Of a stretch of DNA of 64,000 nt, positions 28,291 to 37,008 are shown in pieces. The translations under genes and the position numbers were made by a program. Position 1 is the stretch's first letter. The number at the start of each line of letters is the position of its first letter. The notes beneath the pieces are model-generated. The model saw nothing but the letters and a program-made list of their open reading frames with translations. It searched no databases and had not been told where the DNA came from. The DNA is from Lampropedia hyalina DSM 16112 (GTDB lineage: Bacteria; Pseudomonadota; Gammaproteobacteria; Burkholderiales; Burkholderiaceae_C), in NCBI RefSeq assembly GCF_900129055.1, contig NZ_FQUZ01000006.1, positions 44,756-108,755 of the forward strand. Reading direction: 5' to 3'.

Positions 28291-28970
28291 GTCAGCCCCC
28301 TTCGGATGCGGTCGAGTACACCAGGCAGGCCCAGCAGCAGGGCCAGTGCCAGCAAGGCAAAGACCGGCAGGTTGTCCACATAACGGCCATAGCCATTGAG
28401 GTTGCACAGCGCGGTGGCCAGCACATAGCCCAGCATGGCATGCCAGCAACGCCGCCAGGGCCGCTGCTCGATCAGCACCAGCACCGTGGCCAGATAGGCA
28501 ACGAAGCCCGACAGGCACAGCGGCAGAATGGTTTGCACCGTCAGTTGCGCCACTTCAGTGGGCAGGAAACGGCTGACGATATGGGCCTGCACCACGCAGA
28601 ACAACGCACTGAAGCCCAGCAGCAGCGCGAACCCCGTGCCCAGCATCAGCGCGAGGGCCTTCTGCTCGTGCACCGGCAGATGGAAAAACAGGCGCAGTCG
28701 CTTGTTCAGGCATTCGGGCAGGAACTGCACGCCCGCCAGCCAGATGCCAGTGAACAGCGGCAGGTACTGCATGCGCTCGAAGTACATGCGGGAGCGGAAC
28801 AGCACCTGCGTCCACAGGCTTTGGCCACCACTGGCGGCATGGAGGTTATTCATGCTGTAGAAGGATTCGCCCAGTGCCAGCAACAGCAGGGCAAAGGGCA
28901 ACAGCCCCAGATAACGCAGTTTGATCCACTCCTTGTAGAGCAGACCCTGATAGGGAAGCAAGGTATTCAT
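28284..28970 (-). CDS. ABC-type permease (ABC-2-like)
   Basis: The 228-residue product has about six membrane segments and lacks any solute-binding-dependent EAA loop, so it looks like an exporter or ABC-2-type membrane subunit. It follows the ATPase gene after 36 bases and overlaps the DUF4857 gene. The loop LNKRLRLFFHLPVHEQKALALM between segments may be the coupling region. The substrate is unknown. Confidence 0.75.
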   Translation of the reverse strand: MNTLLPYQGLLYKEWIKLRYLGLLPFALLLLALGESFYSMNNLHAASGGQSLWTQVLFRSRMYFERMQYLPLFTGIWLAGVQFLPECLNKRLRLFFHLPVHEQKALALMLGTGFALLLGFSALFCVVQAHIVSRFLPTEVAQLTVQTILPLCLSGFVAYLATVLVLIEQRPWRRCWHAMLGYVLATALCNLNGYGRYVDNLPVFALLALALLLGLPGVLDRIRRGLTW

Positions 28971-29006
28971 GGTGTGTTTTGGTGCGAAGCATTCAGCGCG
29001 AGGCAG

Positions 29007-29894
29007 TCAGTACTTGCCTGTCAGCGAGAGAAAGGCATCTTCAAAATTCATCGGTACGTCCTGCCAGCCTTGCAGCGACAGGCCGCGTGCCAGCAGGTGC
29101 TGGCGCACGGCTTCGGGCGGCTGGAAGCTGCACACCAGGGTGTGCTGGCTGGAGTGCTCCACGGCATGCAGCACGGCATCCGGCTCCAGTGCATCGGATT
29201 GCGTGCAACGCTGGAAACGCCACTGCCCGAAGCCCTGAAAGAAGGCCCCGCGCGATGCCTGGTAGAGCAGCCGCCCTTCCTGAATCACCAGCATGCCGTC
29301 CATGAGCCGCTCCAGGTCCTGCACAATGTGCGAAGTCAGCAGCACGGTGGTCTGGTACTCGCGGGCGTAGTCCTGCAAATAGTCCAGCAGCAGGCGGCGA
29401 TAGCCTGCGTCCAGCCCCATCGAGTAGTCGTCCAGAATCATCAACTCCGGCACCTGCGCCATGATGAGGCCCAGGCAGACCTGCGAACGCTGGCCGCATG
29501 ACAGGCGCGAAATGCGCCGCGTGGGCGGCACCTTGAGGCGACGCGTCAGGTCGTGGAACAGCTCGGGCCGCCAGCCGGGGTAGAAGTGGCGGTAGAACCG
29601 CTCCAGCTCGGCAATGCTCATGAAGTCGTACTGGGTGAACCCTTCGTGCAGCAGGCCGATGCGCTGGCGCGTGGCCGGACGCAGCCGGTGGCTGGGTTCC
29701 CCCAGCACCGTGCATTGCCCTCCCGACGGCTCCAGAAAGCCCATCAGGATGTTGATGGTGGTGGTCTTGCCCGCCCCGTTCTTGCCCAGCAGGCCATGGA
29801 TACCGCCTTTGGGAATCTGGAAGGACAGGTGGTCGATCACCTGTTTTTCGCCATAGCTGTGGGTCAGTTGGCGGCATTCGATCAAATGGGTCAT
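29007..29894 (-). CDS. ABC transporter ATPase with unusual motifs
   Basis: The 295-residue protein is a CcmA/YadG-type ATPase: Walker A GKNGAGKTT (about residue 38), a Q-loop region, and H-switch LLTSHIVQDLE. Two motifs depart from consensus: the signature is LSCGQ, not LSGGQ, and Walker B is ILDDYSMGLD, with Asp where the catalytic Glu of DEP is expected. Slow or regulated hydrolysis is possible. The start may be 29894 or 29927; the latter would have its ribosome site in the stop of the TonB receptor gene, eight bases upstream. It belongs to the operon fecI-fecR-receptor-ABC-permease-DUF4857. Confidence 0.85.
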   Translation of the reverse strand: MTHLIECRQLTHSYGEKQVIDHLSFQIPKGGIHGLLGKNGAGKTTTINILMGFLEPSGGQCTVLGEPSHRLRPATRQRIGLLHEGFTQYDFMSIAELERFYRHFYPGWRPELFHDLTRRLKVPPTRRISRLSCGQRSQVCLGLIMAQVPELMILDDYSMGLDAGYRRLLLDYLQDYAREYQTTVLLTSHIVQDLERLMDGMLVIQEGRLLYQASRGAFFQGFGQWRFQRCTQSDALEPDAVLHAVEHSSQHTLVCSFQPPEAVRQHLLARGLSLQGWQDVPMNFEDAFLSLTGKY

Positions 29895-29934
29895 TGTGGC
29901 AATGCTCAAGTCAATCCATTCACACATTCCGCTC

Positions 29935-32910
29935 TTAGAAACGGTAATCCACCCGGGCATTGAAAGAACGACCCCGTGCGTAATAGTTGAAGAAGTTCAA
30001 CACATTGCCCTGGCCATCCACCCATTTATAGAACTGTCCACGCCCGCTGGGCACCTTGCGGTTGAACACGTTCTGGACATCCAGCGACAGACGCAATGTC
30101 TGATCCTTGTGCCGGATGACATCCCAGCCCAGGTTCATGTCCACGCGCAAGCTCGATGGCAGGTGGCTGCTGGTGTAGGTATTGACCTTCTTGCCATCAG
30201 AGAGGGTTTCGTTGTCGCCACTGATGAGAATCGGTGCACGCCGCGTGAAAATCAGCGTGGTTCCCAGGTCAAGGTTGTGTGCCAGCTTGCCCTGGTAATG
30301 GCCCACCAGTTGCAGCGGACGGTTGAATTTGCTCATGTCGAGCTTGGCGGCATCCATGAGCTGGCCGTTATAGATCACCCTGGAGCGATCCCGACCATCG
30401 CGTTCATCGTAATACGCTCCCGAATAGGACTTGTAGTCGATATAGTTCGAAGAAGAGTCCGACCATGTGGTGCCCAAGCGGAAATAATGTCCGTCAAAGC
30501 TGTTATTGGTCAGGGAAATCGTATGCCCCGTGTAATAGCTGCGTCCACCGTTGGAAGCCTGCGTCTGCGTGATATCACGCCCGCGCTCATTCACACCGAT
30601 TTTCACGGTCTGCTGCATGATGCCATCCTTGTGGTGGCGACGCACAAAGTTGTAATCCAGTCCGAACCCAGCCGCCAGTTTCAGATCCAGCCCCAGGCTG
30701 AACTCATCCGAATATGGGGTTTTCAGATCACTGGCATCATAATCATACCCGGCAGAAATCGAATATTCCGTCCAAGGCAGATAACCATCCGGCCCTATTT
30801 TATTCGGGCTTTGCCGCGTGAATCGCTTGTAACTATAGTATTTGTAAAGGTTGTAATACATATTGGGACCGCCATAATAGCGCGCCAACCCTACACTCAA
30901 CAACGAGTTTCCCTTGCCCATGACATCCCACTCCGTGGTCAGGCGCGGTGCCAGGTTGTAATTCTGGTACTGGTCGTCATAGTCCATTCTCACCCCTGGA
31001 CGGAAAACAAAATCCTTCCAGCCGATGGAGTCCTGCACCCACAGCGAAAACGTCCTGGTGCTGGCACTGCGCTGGAATGGCTCCATCACATCCTTGACAT
31101 CCAGATAATGGTCATAAAGCTGCCCACCCGTGCGCTCCCAGTTGTATGACACACCATCCTGCCCAGGGGCCAGAGGTTGGTTGGGCGAAAGGTAATTCAA
31201 ACCGTTGTAAACGGTGCCTGCACCGGCATCCACATCGGCCCAGACAATTTCCGTGCTGGCTCCCACATTGATGCGATGGGTGGTGCTGCCCCATTTCACA
31301 GGATCGACATCGAAATCCAGTGCGGTGTTGAATGTGCGCTGCTTGTAGTCCTGATCGTAGGCATAGAAGTTACCATCCACCGAATAACCCGGCCCCCAGA
31401 TGCGCCCGTAGGTTGCACTGGACGGGTCGTCGTTCCAGGACAATTCTCCGTTCGGATAACCCCAGTTCTTGTCACCGTAGGTCATCCATGCCAGATAGGT
31501 GTGTCCCTGCAAGACATCACGGCGCGATGTCATGTCGCCATATTTCGACTTCAGGTGGAAAGTACCCTGGTCGGTACGCTTGTTCGCATTCAGCGAGAAA
31601 TCAAAATTCTCCTGTTCCTGCCGCGACTCGGAATTGATGGCACGGTTGCCGAAATAATCACCCCGATACAGGTAATAAACACCGGTGAGCTTGAAGTCCA
31701 GCCCTTCCCCCAGATCGCCACCGACAGAGCCGAAAAGCGTATGCGATTGGCGTCGCTGGTTCTTGTCCTCATGCACCGCCTCATCCCCGGAATAATAGCG
31801 CATCGGTATTTTTGACCGGGTGGTGTCATAAGACACAATTGCCGCCAACCGTTCACTCACTGGGATATTCAGATTGACCCCCATGGAGTTTCTCTCATAT
31901 TTAGGCTGCCAGGAAGCATCGTAGGTCTCTTCGGGGTTGCTTCCTTCCATGGCCAATGGGTCGTAGAATCTTTTCTCCCAGCTGCTGCGCGAATGTCCCC
32001 AATACATATTGCCCTTGATACGGTCGGTACTGGGCTTGCGGGTAATTGCACTGACCACACCGCCAGTGAAACCGCTGTAATTCACTGGAACCCGCGCGTC
32101 CAGCAAATCAATGCGCTCAATCAACTCTGGATTCAAGCTGTAGTTCTGCACCATACCCATGGGTTCGGAACTGTGCCCAAACGTGCTGATGTACGAAGGG
32201 TGATACACGCGACCGTTATTGGAAAATGTGGGAGGAATCACATAATTGTTATTGCCCAGACCATCGATCACATAGCTGTTTTCGTATGGCTTGCCGCCTG
32301 AAATGGCAATGAACGGTGGTTTGATCTCCCCTCCCTGATCGGATACCAGCGACTGGTCGTCAAACTGCACCTCCGAGAAAATGCGCAACGCATCTTCTGT
32401 ACTGCGCGTGCGATTGGGAATTTTGTCCAGCATTTCACGGCTGATGGTCTTGGGATAAGTGGCCTCCACCAGCACCAGCCCCAAGGTCTGATCTCCCTGC
32501 CGGGGAGCGGGTGCCGAAGCGCGGGGCTTCACTGCTGCCACCGGTGTGCGGCGCAGCGAGAACGTGCCATCGGCAGCTTCGGTCAGTTCCAGCCCGGTGC
32601 CTGCCAGTGCCTGTCGCAGGGCGGCGGCCACTTCATACTGGCCTTTGACCGGGGCCGATTGCTTGCCTGCCACCAGTTCAGGAGCGAACGACACCATGCG
32701 CCCGGCACGGCGGGCAATCTGCGCCAGCGTGCTCTCCAGCGACGCAGCGGGGAGGTTGTAGGTCTGCGTGGTGGCAGTCTGGGCCTGTGCGGGCAGGCTG
32801 TGGCCCAGCCCCAGGGCCAGCAAGGCGGCCAAGGCCACGGGAGTCAGAAAACGGCGGCGGTGCGCCACGGCATGTTGCTGCATAAGCGGTTTTTCCAGTT
32901 TCGGGTTCAT
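29935..32910 (-). CDS. TonB-dependent outer-membrane receptor with STN signalling domain
   Basis: The 991-residue protein has a signal peptide (positively charged RRRFLTPVALAALLALG, cleavage near AQAQT), an STN secretin/TonB domain (about 50-125, YNLPAASLESTLAQIARRAG), a plug (about 145-290), and a 22-strand-type barrel ending in Phe (VDYRF). The STN domain marks a transducing receptor of the FecA type, which passes the substrate signal to FecR. Sequence does not show which ligand it takes; the FRAP/NPNL motifs of heme receptors were not seen. It lies 104 bases after fecR. Confidence 0.9.
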   Translation of the reverse strand: MNPKLEKPLMQQHAVAHRRRFLTPVALAALLALGLGHSLPAQAQTATTQTYNLPAASLESTLAQIARRAGRMVSFAPELVAGKQSAPVKGQYEVAAALRQALAGTGLELTEAADGTFSLRRTPVAAVKPRASAPAPRQGDQTLGLVLVEATYPKTISREMLDKIPNRTRSTEDALRIFSEVQFDDQSLVSDQGGEIKPPFIAISGGKPYENSYVIDGLGNNNYVIPPTFSNNGRVYHPSYISTFGHSSEPMGMVQNYSLNPELIERIDLLDARVPVNYSGFTGGVVSAITRKPSTDRIKGNMYWGHSRSSWEKRFYDPLAMEGSNPEETYDASWQPKYERNSMGVNLNIPVSERLAAIVSYDTTRSKIPMRYYSGDEAVHEDKNQRRQSHTLFGSVGGDLGEGLDFKLTGVYYLYRGDYFGNRAINSESRQEQENFDFSLNANKRTDQGTFHLKSKYGDMTSRRDVLQGHTYLAWMTYGDKNWGYPNGELSWNDDPSSATYGRIWGPGYSVDGNFYAYDQDYKQRTFNTALDFDVDPVKWGSTTHRINVGASTEIVWADVDAGAGTVYNGLNYLSPNQPLAPGQDGVSYNWERTGGQLYDHYLDVKDVMEPFQRSASTRTFSLWVQDSIGWKDFVFRPGVRMDYDDQYQNYNLAPRLTTEWDVMGKGNSLLSVGLARYYGGPNMYYNLYKYYSYKRFTRQSPNKIGPDGYLPWTEYSISAGYDYDASDLKTPYSDEFSLGLDLKLAAGFGLDYNFVRRHHKDGIMQQTVKIGVNERGRDITQTQASNGGRSYYTGHTISLTNNSFDGHYFRLGTTWSDSSSNYIDYKSYSGAYYDERDGRDRSRVIYNGQLMDAAKLDMSKFNRPLQLVGHYQGKLAHNLDLGTTLIFTRRAPILISGDNETLSDGKKVNTYTSSHLPSSLRVDMNLGWDVIRHKDQTLRLSLDVQNVFNRKVPSGRGQFYKWVDGQGNVLNFFNYYARGRSFNARVDYRF

Positions 32911-33014
32911 GGTTCAGGAGCGGTGCATGAAGTACACCTTCATATTCCATGTACCGTGAAACGGAAAAAGTCACACGCCTTGGCAAAAATTTTTCTGAAT
33001 TGCTTGCCAGCCGG

Positions 33015-34007
33015 TTACAGATGCTCGATCACCGAAATCCAGCGGCTGTACTGGGTCAGCCGGATGGGTGTGGTGTGCACCAGTGCCAGCAGGGTGCGTT
33101 GGGGGTCGTCGAGCGAGAATACGCCGGACACGCGGATAGCTGCGGCTCTGGGTTCCACCCGCAGAATGCCGGGGTAGTACGGGCGCAAGGCAGCAGCCAC
33201 CTCGCCAAGCGAGCGGTTATGCACTTCCAGAATGCCATCCTTCCAGTGCAAGACGGACTGCCATTCGCGTGCCGCCCGATCCACCCCCTCACGGCGGAAA
33301 CTGATGCCCTGCCCTGCACGCAGAACATGGTGCGCCCCCGCTCGGGGCTGTACCCGCACGCTGTGCTGCTCGACCGCCACGGTGCTGAAGCCGTCCTCCT
33401 GGCGCACGGCAAAGCGTGTGCCCAGTGCCTGCACCAGCCCCTCTTCGGTATGCACCCGCAAGGGGCGGTCGGCATCCTGTGCCACCTGAATATACAAGGC
33501 TCCCGTGCGCAGATGCACATCACGCCACTGCCCGGAAAACGCCAAATCCACCTGGCTGCGGGCATCGAGCAGCATCTGGCTGCCATCGGGCAGGGTGAAA
33601 TGGCGGCGCGTGGCAGTGGGAGCGGCATAGTCTGCCAGCCAGCCAGCAACCGGGGCATGGCTGTGATCCACCAGCCACAGGGCAACCCCGCCCACACCAC
33701 CTGCCACGCACAGTTTGCCCAGAAAGTGCCGGCGGGTACGGGCCGGTTTCAGAAAGGTCTGGCGCAGTCCGCTGTCCGGGGCTGCCAGTGCCATTTTCAG
33801 CGGCTGCACGGCATGGCCCAGCCGTTGCGCCACGCGCTCCAGTGCCTGGGCATGGGCCGGATCGGCGGCCAGCCACTGCCGGTACTGTGCCTGCTCGTCG
33901 GCATCCAGCGGGCTGTCGCTCAGGCGCACATGCCAGGCGACGGCCTGCTCCAGCATCGGTGACGCGGACTGTGCCTTGCCGGATTGGCGACTGCGAAGTT
34001 CTCCCAT
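33015..34007 (-). CDS. FecR-like anti-sigma/sigma-regulator
   Basis: The 330-residue protein has an N-terminal cytoplasmic domain with the FecR_N pattern (WHVRLSDSPLDADEQAQYRQWL), a single membrane segment (about 98-115, LGKLCVAGGVGGVALWLV), and a periplasmic FecR domain (FTLPDGSQMLLDARSQVDL). It would receive the signal from the receptor's STN domain and control the sigma factor encoded just upstream, seven bases away. A C-terminal STN-like part (RVSGVFSLDDPQRTLLAL) is typical. Confidence 0.92.
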   Translation of the reverse strand: MGELRSRQSGKAQSASPMLEQAVAWHVRLSDSPLDADEQAQYRQWLAADPAHAQALERVAQRLGHAVQPLKMALAAPDSGLRQTFLKPARTRRHFLGKLCVAGGVGGVALWLVDHSHAPVAGWLADYAAPTATRRHFTLPDGSQMLLDARSQVDLAFSGQWRDVHLRTGALYIQVAQDADRPLRVHTEEGLVQALGTRFAVRQEDGFSTVAVEQHSVRVQPRAGAHHVLRAGQGISFRREGVDRAAREWQSVLHWKDGILEVHNRSLGEVAAALRPYYPGILRVEPRAAAIRVSGVFSLDDPQRTLLALVHTTPIRLTQYSRWISVIEHL

Positions 34008-34013
34008 AATGGC

Positions 34014-34541
34014 TCAGCCGTCACAGGCCTGACAGCACAGCAGCAGTGCCTTGGTGATGTACTTGCGCACGCAACTGACTGAAATGCCGAGCAGGGCTGC
34101 AATTTCCGCGTGCTTCATACCATCGATCTGGCTGCACACAAATGCCGTGCGTGCCTTGAACGGCAGGCTTTGCAACACAGCATCGACGGCATGCAGGGCC
34201 TCGCAAATCTCCAGGTATTCATGTGCCGACAGGGCGCAGTCCGCGCTGGCCTGCAACTGCCAGTGCTCGCGCCAGGAAGCCTCCAGCTCGCGCCGCCGCC
34301 ACTGCTTCCATGCCAGCCGCTCGCTGATGGTCATCAGCATGGCACGCTTGACGCGCACCTGCTCCAGACTGGGCGAGGTGACGAGCTGAATGCAGGCTTC
34401 GCTGGCAATGTCCTGCGCATCCTCCCAGTTCTGGAGCCTGCTGTAGAGCCTTGCCACCACCCAAGGGTAATCTTCCTGGTGAATCTGGAGCCAGATTTCC
34501 CGCCACAGGCCAGGCGAGGCGGTTTCGGTGTGAACGGTCAT
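34014..34541 (-). CDS. FecI-like ECF sigma factor
   Basis: The 175-residue protein shows sigma region 2 (AQDIASEACIQLVTS, about 42-57) and region 4 with helix-turn-helix HAEIAALLGISVSCVRKYI (about 146-165), the layout of iron-starvation ECF sigma factors. The order fecI-fecR-receptor is the classical surface-signalling arrangement. A Fur-like sequence lies directly upstream, so iron control is likely. Confidence 0.92.
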   Translation of the reverse strand: MTVHTETASPGLWREIWLQIHQEDYPWVVARLYSRLQNWEDAQDIASEACIQLVTSPSLEQVRVKRAMLMTISERLAWKQWRRRELEASWREHWQLQASADCALSAHEYLEICEALHAVDAVLQSLPFKARTAFVCSQIDGMKHAEIAALLGISVSCVRKYITKALLLCCQACDG

Positions 34542-34543
34542 GA

Positions 34544-34568
34544 CAATGAATGAAAATAAATATCATTG
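34544..34568. promoter_or_regulatory. Fur-box-like operator upstream of fecI
   Basis: An AT-rich, partly palindromic sequence (CAATGA...TATCATTG) lies directly upstream of the fecI start. It shares with the Fur consensus the AATGA/TATCATT half-sites and an AT core. Exact match quality is moderate. It is the most AT-rich stretch between aroK and fecI. Confidence 0.5.
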
Positions 34569-34616
34569 TAATGCCGTTGATATTGTCACCCTACAGTCGC
34601 AAGGGGCAGACCCCGA

Positions 34617-35156
34617 TCAAGCCTGGTCGATGTCTTTCAACTCCACGCCCAGCGTGCACAAATCGGTTTCGATGGTTTTGAGCACACTGCGCATGGCCAC
34701 GCAATCGGCAGCCACCTGGACATCGGCGGTGGCTTCGTACAGCGGATGCCGCTGGGCGTACAGCTCCTGCAACTTGGCCAGCGGATCGGCCACTTTCAGC
34801 AGCGGGCGGGTCTGGTCGTTGCGTACCCGCCGCAACAGGGCTTCGGGCTTGGCCGTCAGGTAAATCACATGGTAGTGCGCAGTCAGGATGGCGCGGTTTT
34901 CCGGGCGCAGTACCACGCCGCCGCCCGTGGCCAGCACGCAGTCGCCCGGCTGCTGGGCCAGTTGCGCCAGCAACCGCGCTTCGGCATCGCGGAAAGCCGC
35001 TTCGCCCATGCGCTCGAAGTATTCGGGAATGGAACAGCCCAAGTCCTGCGTGAGCCGCTGGTCCAGGTCGATGAAGGGATAGTCGCAGTGCCGCGCGAGT
35101 TTGCGGCCAATGCTGGTTTTGCCAATCGCTGGCATGCCGATCAATGCAATTTTCAT
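34617..35156 (-). CDS. aroK: Shikimate kinase
   Basis: The 179-residue enzyme phosphorylates shikimate at the 3-hydroxyl with ATP, fifth step of the shikimate pathway. The P-loop GMPAIGKTS (residues 7-15), the shikimate-binding DLDQRL (residues 31-36), the segment IPEYFERMGEAAFRD with Arg and Glu, and the ATGGGVV loop are all present. It is a single gene here. In many proteobacteria aroK stands beside aroB, which is absent from this window. Confidence 0.93.
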   Translation of the reverse strand: MKIALIGMPAIGKTSIGRKLARHCDYPFIDLDQRLTQDLGCSIPEYFERMGEAAFRDAEARLLAQLAQQPGDCVLATGGGVVLRPENRAILTAHYHVIYLTAKPEALLRRVRNDQTRPLLKVADPLAKLQELYAQRHPLYEATADVQVAADCVAMRSVLKTIETDLCTLGVELKDIDQA

Positions 35157-35223
35157 GGGGTGTATTGTCGGGCATTCCGCCCCTGCCCCGGCAGTGGGTC
35201 GCTACACGGTCTTCACACCGTTC

Positions 35224-36243
35224 TCACACCGGCGGCAGGCCGTCCAGATGCGCCAGCACCTGTTGCAATTCTTCGCCGAGCGGACACTCCAGTTCGATCT
35301 CGCGTCCATCGACCGGGTGCTGGAAGCGCAACCGCCAGGCGTGCAGGAACATGCGATCGAGCCGGTTCTTTTGCAGGCGTTTGTTCCAGTCGAAGTCGCC
35401 ATACTTGTCATCGCCCGCAATCGGGTGGCCGCACGAGGCCAGATGCACGCGAATCTGGTGGGTGCGGCCGGTCTTGATGGTCACGGCCAGCAGGCTGGTG
35501 GCGGGCATGCCGCTGCTGGCATGGTGGGGCCAGCATTGCCGCACCTGCACCAGCGACAGCGCGCGCATGGCATCGGGGTCGGCAGCGGTGGTGGCCTTGA
35601 CGCGGCGTTCGCCATCGGGCAGCAGGTATTTGCGCAGGGGCGTATCCACCACCTTGTGCGCGGCAGGCCAATGTCCCTTGACCCAGGCCAGATAGGTCTT
35701 GCCGGTGGCACGGGCGCGGAACTGGTCTTGCAGCTTGACCAGCGCGCTGCGTTTCTTGGCGATCAGCAAAATGCCGGAAGTCTCGCGGTCCAGCCGGTGT
35801 ACCAGCTCCAGAAAACGCGCATCGGGCCGTGCGCGGCGCAATTGCTCGATCACCCCGAAGCTCACGCCACTGCCGCCATGCACCGCCACACCCGCAGGCT
35901 TGTTGATGGCCAGCAGCATGTCGTCTTCCCACAGCACGGGGAAGCTGCGGGCCGGGGCATCGGAACGTTCCGCATCAGTGGGCGCGGCAGTCTGTGCCGT
36001 GCGCACCGGGGGAATGCGGATGGCATCGCCTGCCTGCAAGCGCGTGTCGGCCTGGGCACGCCCTTTGTTGATGCGAATCTGGCCGCTGCGAATCAGGCGG
36101 TAGAGGTGGGTCTTGGGCACACCCTTGATCTCGCGGAACAGGAAGTTGTCCAGCCGCTGTCCTTCCCATTCCTCGCCCACCTGCACCAGCCGCACCTGCG
36201 GCGCGTCGGCCTGGGCGGGCGGTCTCTGCGGAGCTTGTGACAT
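35224..36243 (-). CDS. rluC: 23S rRNA pseudouridine synthase RluC
   Basis: The 339-residue enzyme has an S4 domain (about 25-85, EGQRLDNFLFREIKGVPKTHLYRLIRSGQIRIN) and the RluA-family catalytic aspartate in HRLDRETSG (about residue 163). RluC modifies 23S rRNA positions 955, 2504 and 2580 (E. coli numbers). The divergent rluC/rne order supports RluC rather than RluD. The start at 36243 is the first with family-like sequence downstream (MSQAPQRPPAQ). A minus-strand -10-like GATTAT with -35-like TTGGGG lies about 20-60 bases upstream. Confidence 0.92.
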   Translation of the reverse strand: MSQAPQRPPAQADAPQVRLVQVGEEWEGQRLDNFLFREIKGVPKTHLYRLIRSGQIRINKGRAQADTRLQAGDAIRIPPVRTAQTAAPTDAERSDAPARSFPVLWEDDMLLAINKPAGVAVHGGSGVSFGVIEQLRRARPDARFLELVHRLDRETSGILLIAKKRSALVKLQDQFRARATGKTYLAWVKGHWPAAHKVVDTPLRKYLLPDGERRVKATTAADPDAMRALSLVQVRQCWPHHASSGMPATSLLAVTIKTGRTHQIRVHLASCGHPIAGDDKYGDFDWNKRLQKNRLDRMFLHAWRLRFQHPVDGREIELECPLGEELQQVLAHLDGLPPV

Positions 36244-37008
36244 GGCTTTGGGCTTTCCCTTTATAATCGCGCTCAACTGTGTTTTCCCCAATAAAAAAGG
36301 CGGTAGCCAGCCAAGTGTAGTGCAGTTGGCTCCCGAAAAAGAAAACGCAGTGAATGAATGCCGAGCCTGTCCCTGTTCCCGTGGACGTTGCCGATACCCC
36401 AGTGGGCCTTGCTGCTCCCGGTCGCACCAGAGGAATATGGCACTGCGCCTGCGCACGGAATCCATGAACCGGAATTTTTTTCGAACGGCGGGTGTCGCTG
36501 CCCGTATCTGTAGTTCTCTCCCATTGCGCCGAATGCCTTTTATGCACCGGCCCTACAGCCCACGCCGCCGTCGCGGACCCCAAGCAAACATGTCCCTGAT
36601 CTCACCGATGGCAATCTGCCTGCTGGCTCTGCGGTGGCTGCTGATGACGCAGCCACTGGCGCAGCCGTTCGCACGCACGCGCGCCAGGGTGTGCACCATG
36701 CGGCATGTCTGTCCCACACCCGCACCACTCCCACGCGGGGATACATTGCCTGCCTGTCAGGCCCGGCCTCGAACCCCACAGCCCTCGCCCTGGTTCAGCA
36801 GACCACCGGCCACAGGGCGGGAGTGTCCCTCTGCGACGGGTGGCCTGCGTGCCCTCCGTCTTCCGTTTCATGTTCTTCCCTGCCAGCGGCCCGGCATTGG
36901 GAGCCTTAACCGGCTGATTGTCTGAATCACCCGCAGGCAGATGCGTCTGGCGGCCCGAAGGGGGCCATGCCCGCGCACCTGCACTGCATCTGCAAGAAGG
37001 AACGCATC
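36244..37008 (+). other. Long gap holding the divergent rluC/rne promoters and rne leader
   Basis: About 765 bases without a convincing gene separate rluC from rne. A TATAAT-like sequence near 36259 on the plus strand is a possible -10 for rne, which would leave a leader of about 740 bases. In E. coli the long rne 5' leader lets RNase E control its own mRNA; a similar role here is inference from length and position. The ORFs across it are poorly protein-like (Arg/Pro/Thr-rich) and were left out. Confidence 0.5.

Noticed and set aside
26449-28383. A 644-codon plus-strand ORF across the stress-operon promoter and the DUF4857 gene
   Set aside because: It crosses a terminator and an operator region and is antisense to two well-supported genes.
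29935-32910. TonB receptor as HasR, the hemophore receptor
   Set aside because: Heme-receptor motifs (FRAP, NPNL) were not seen; an STN domain and FecIR fit HasR-type signalling but are not specific. Proximity of 20 kb is weak evidence.
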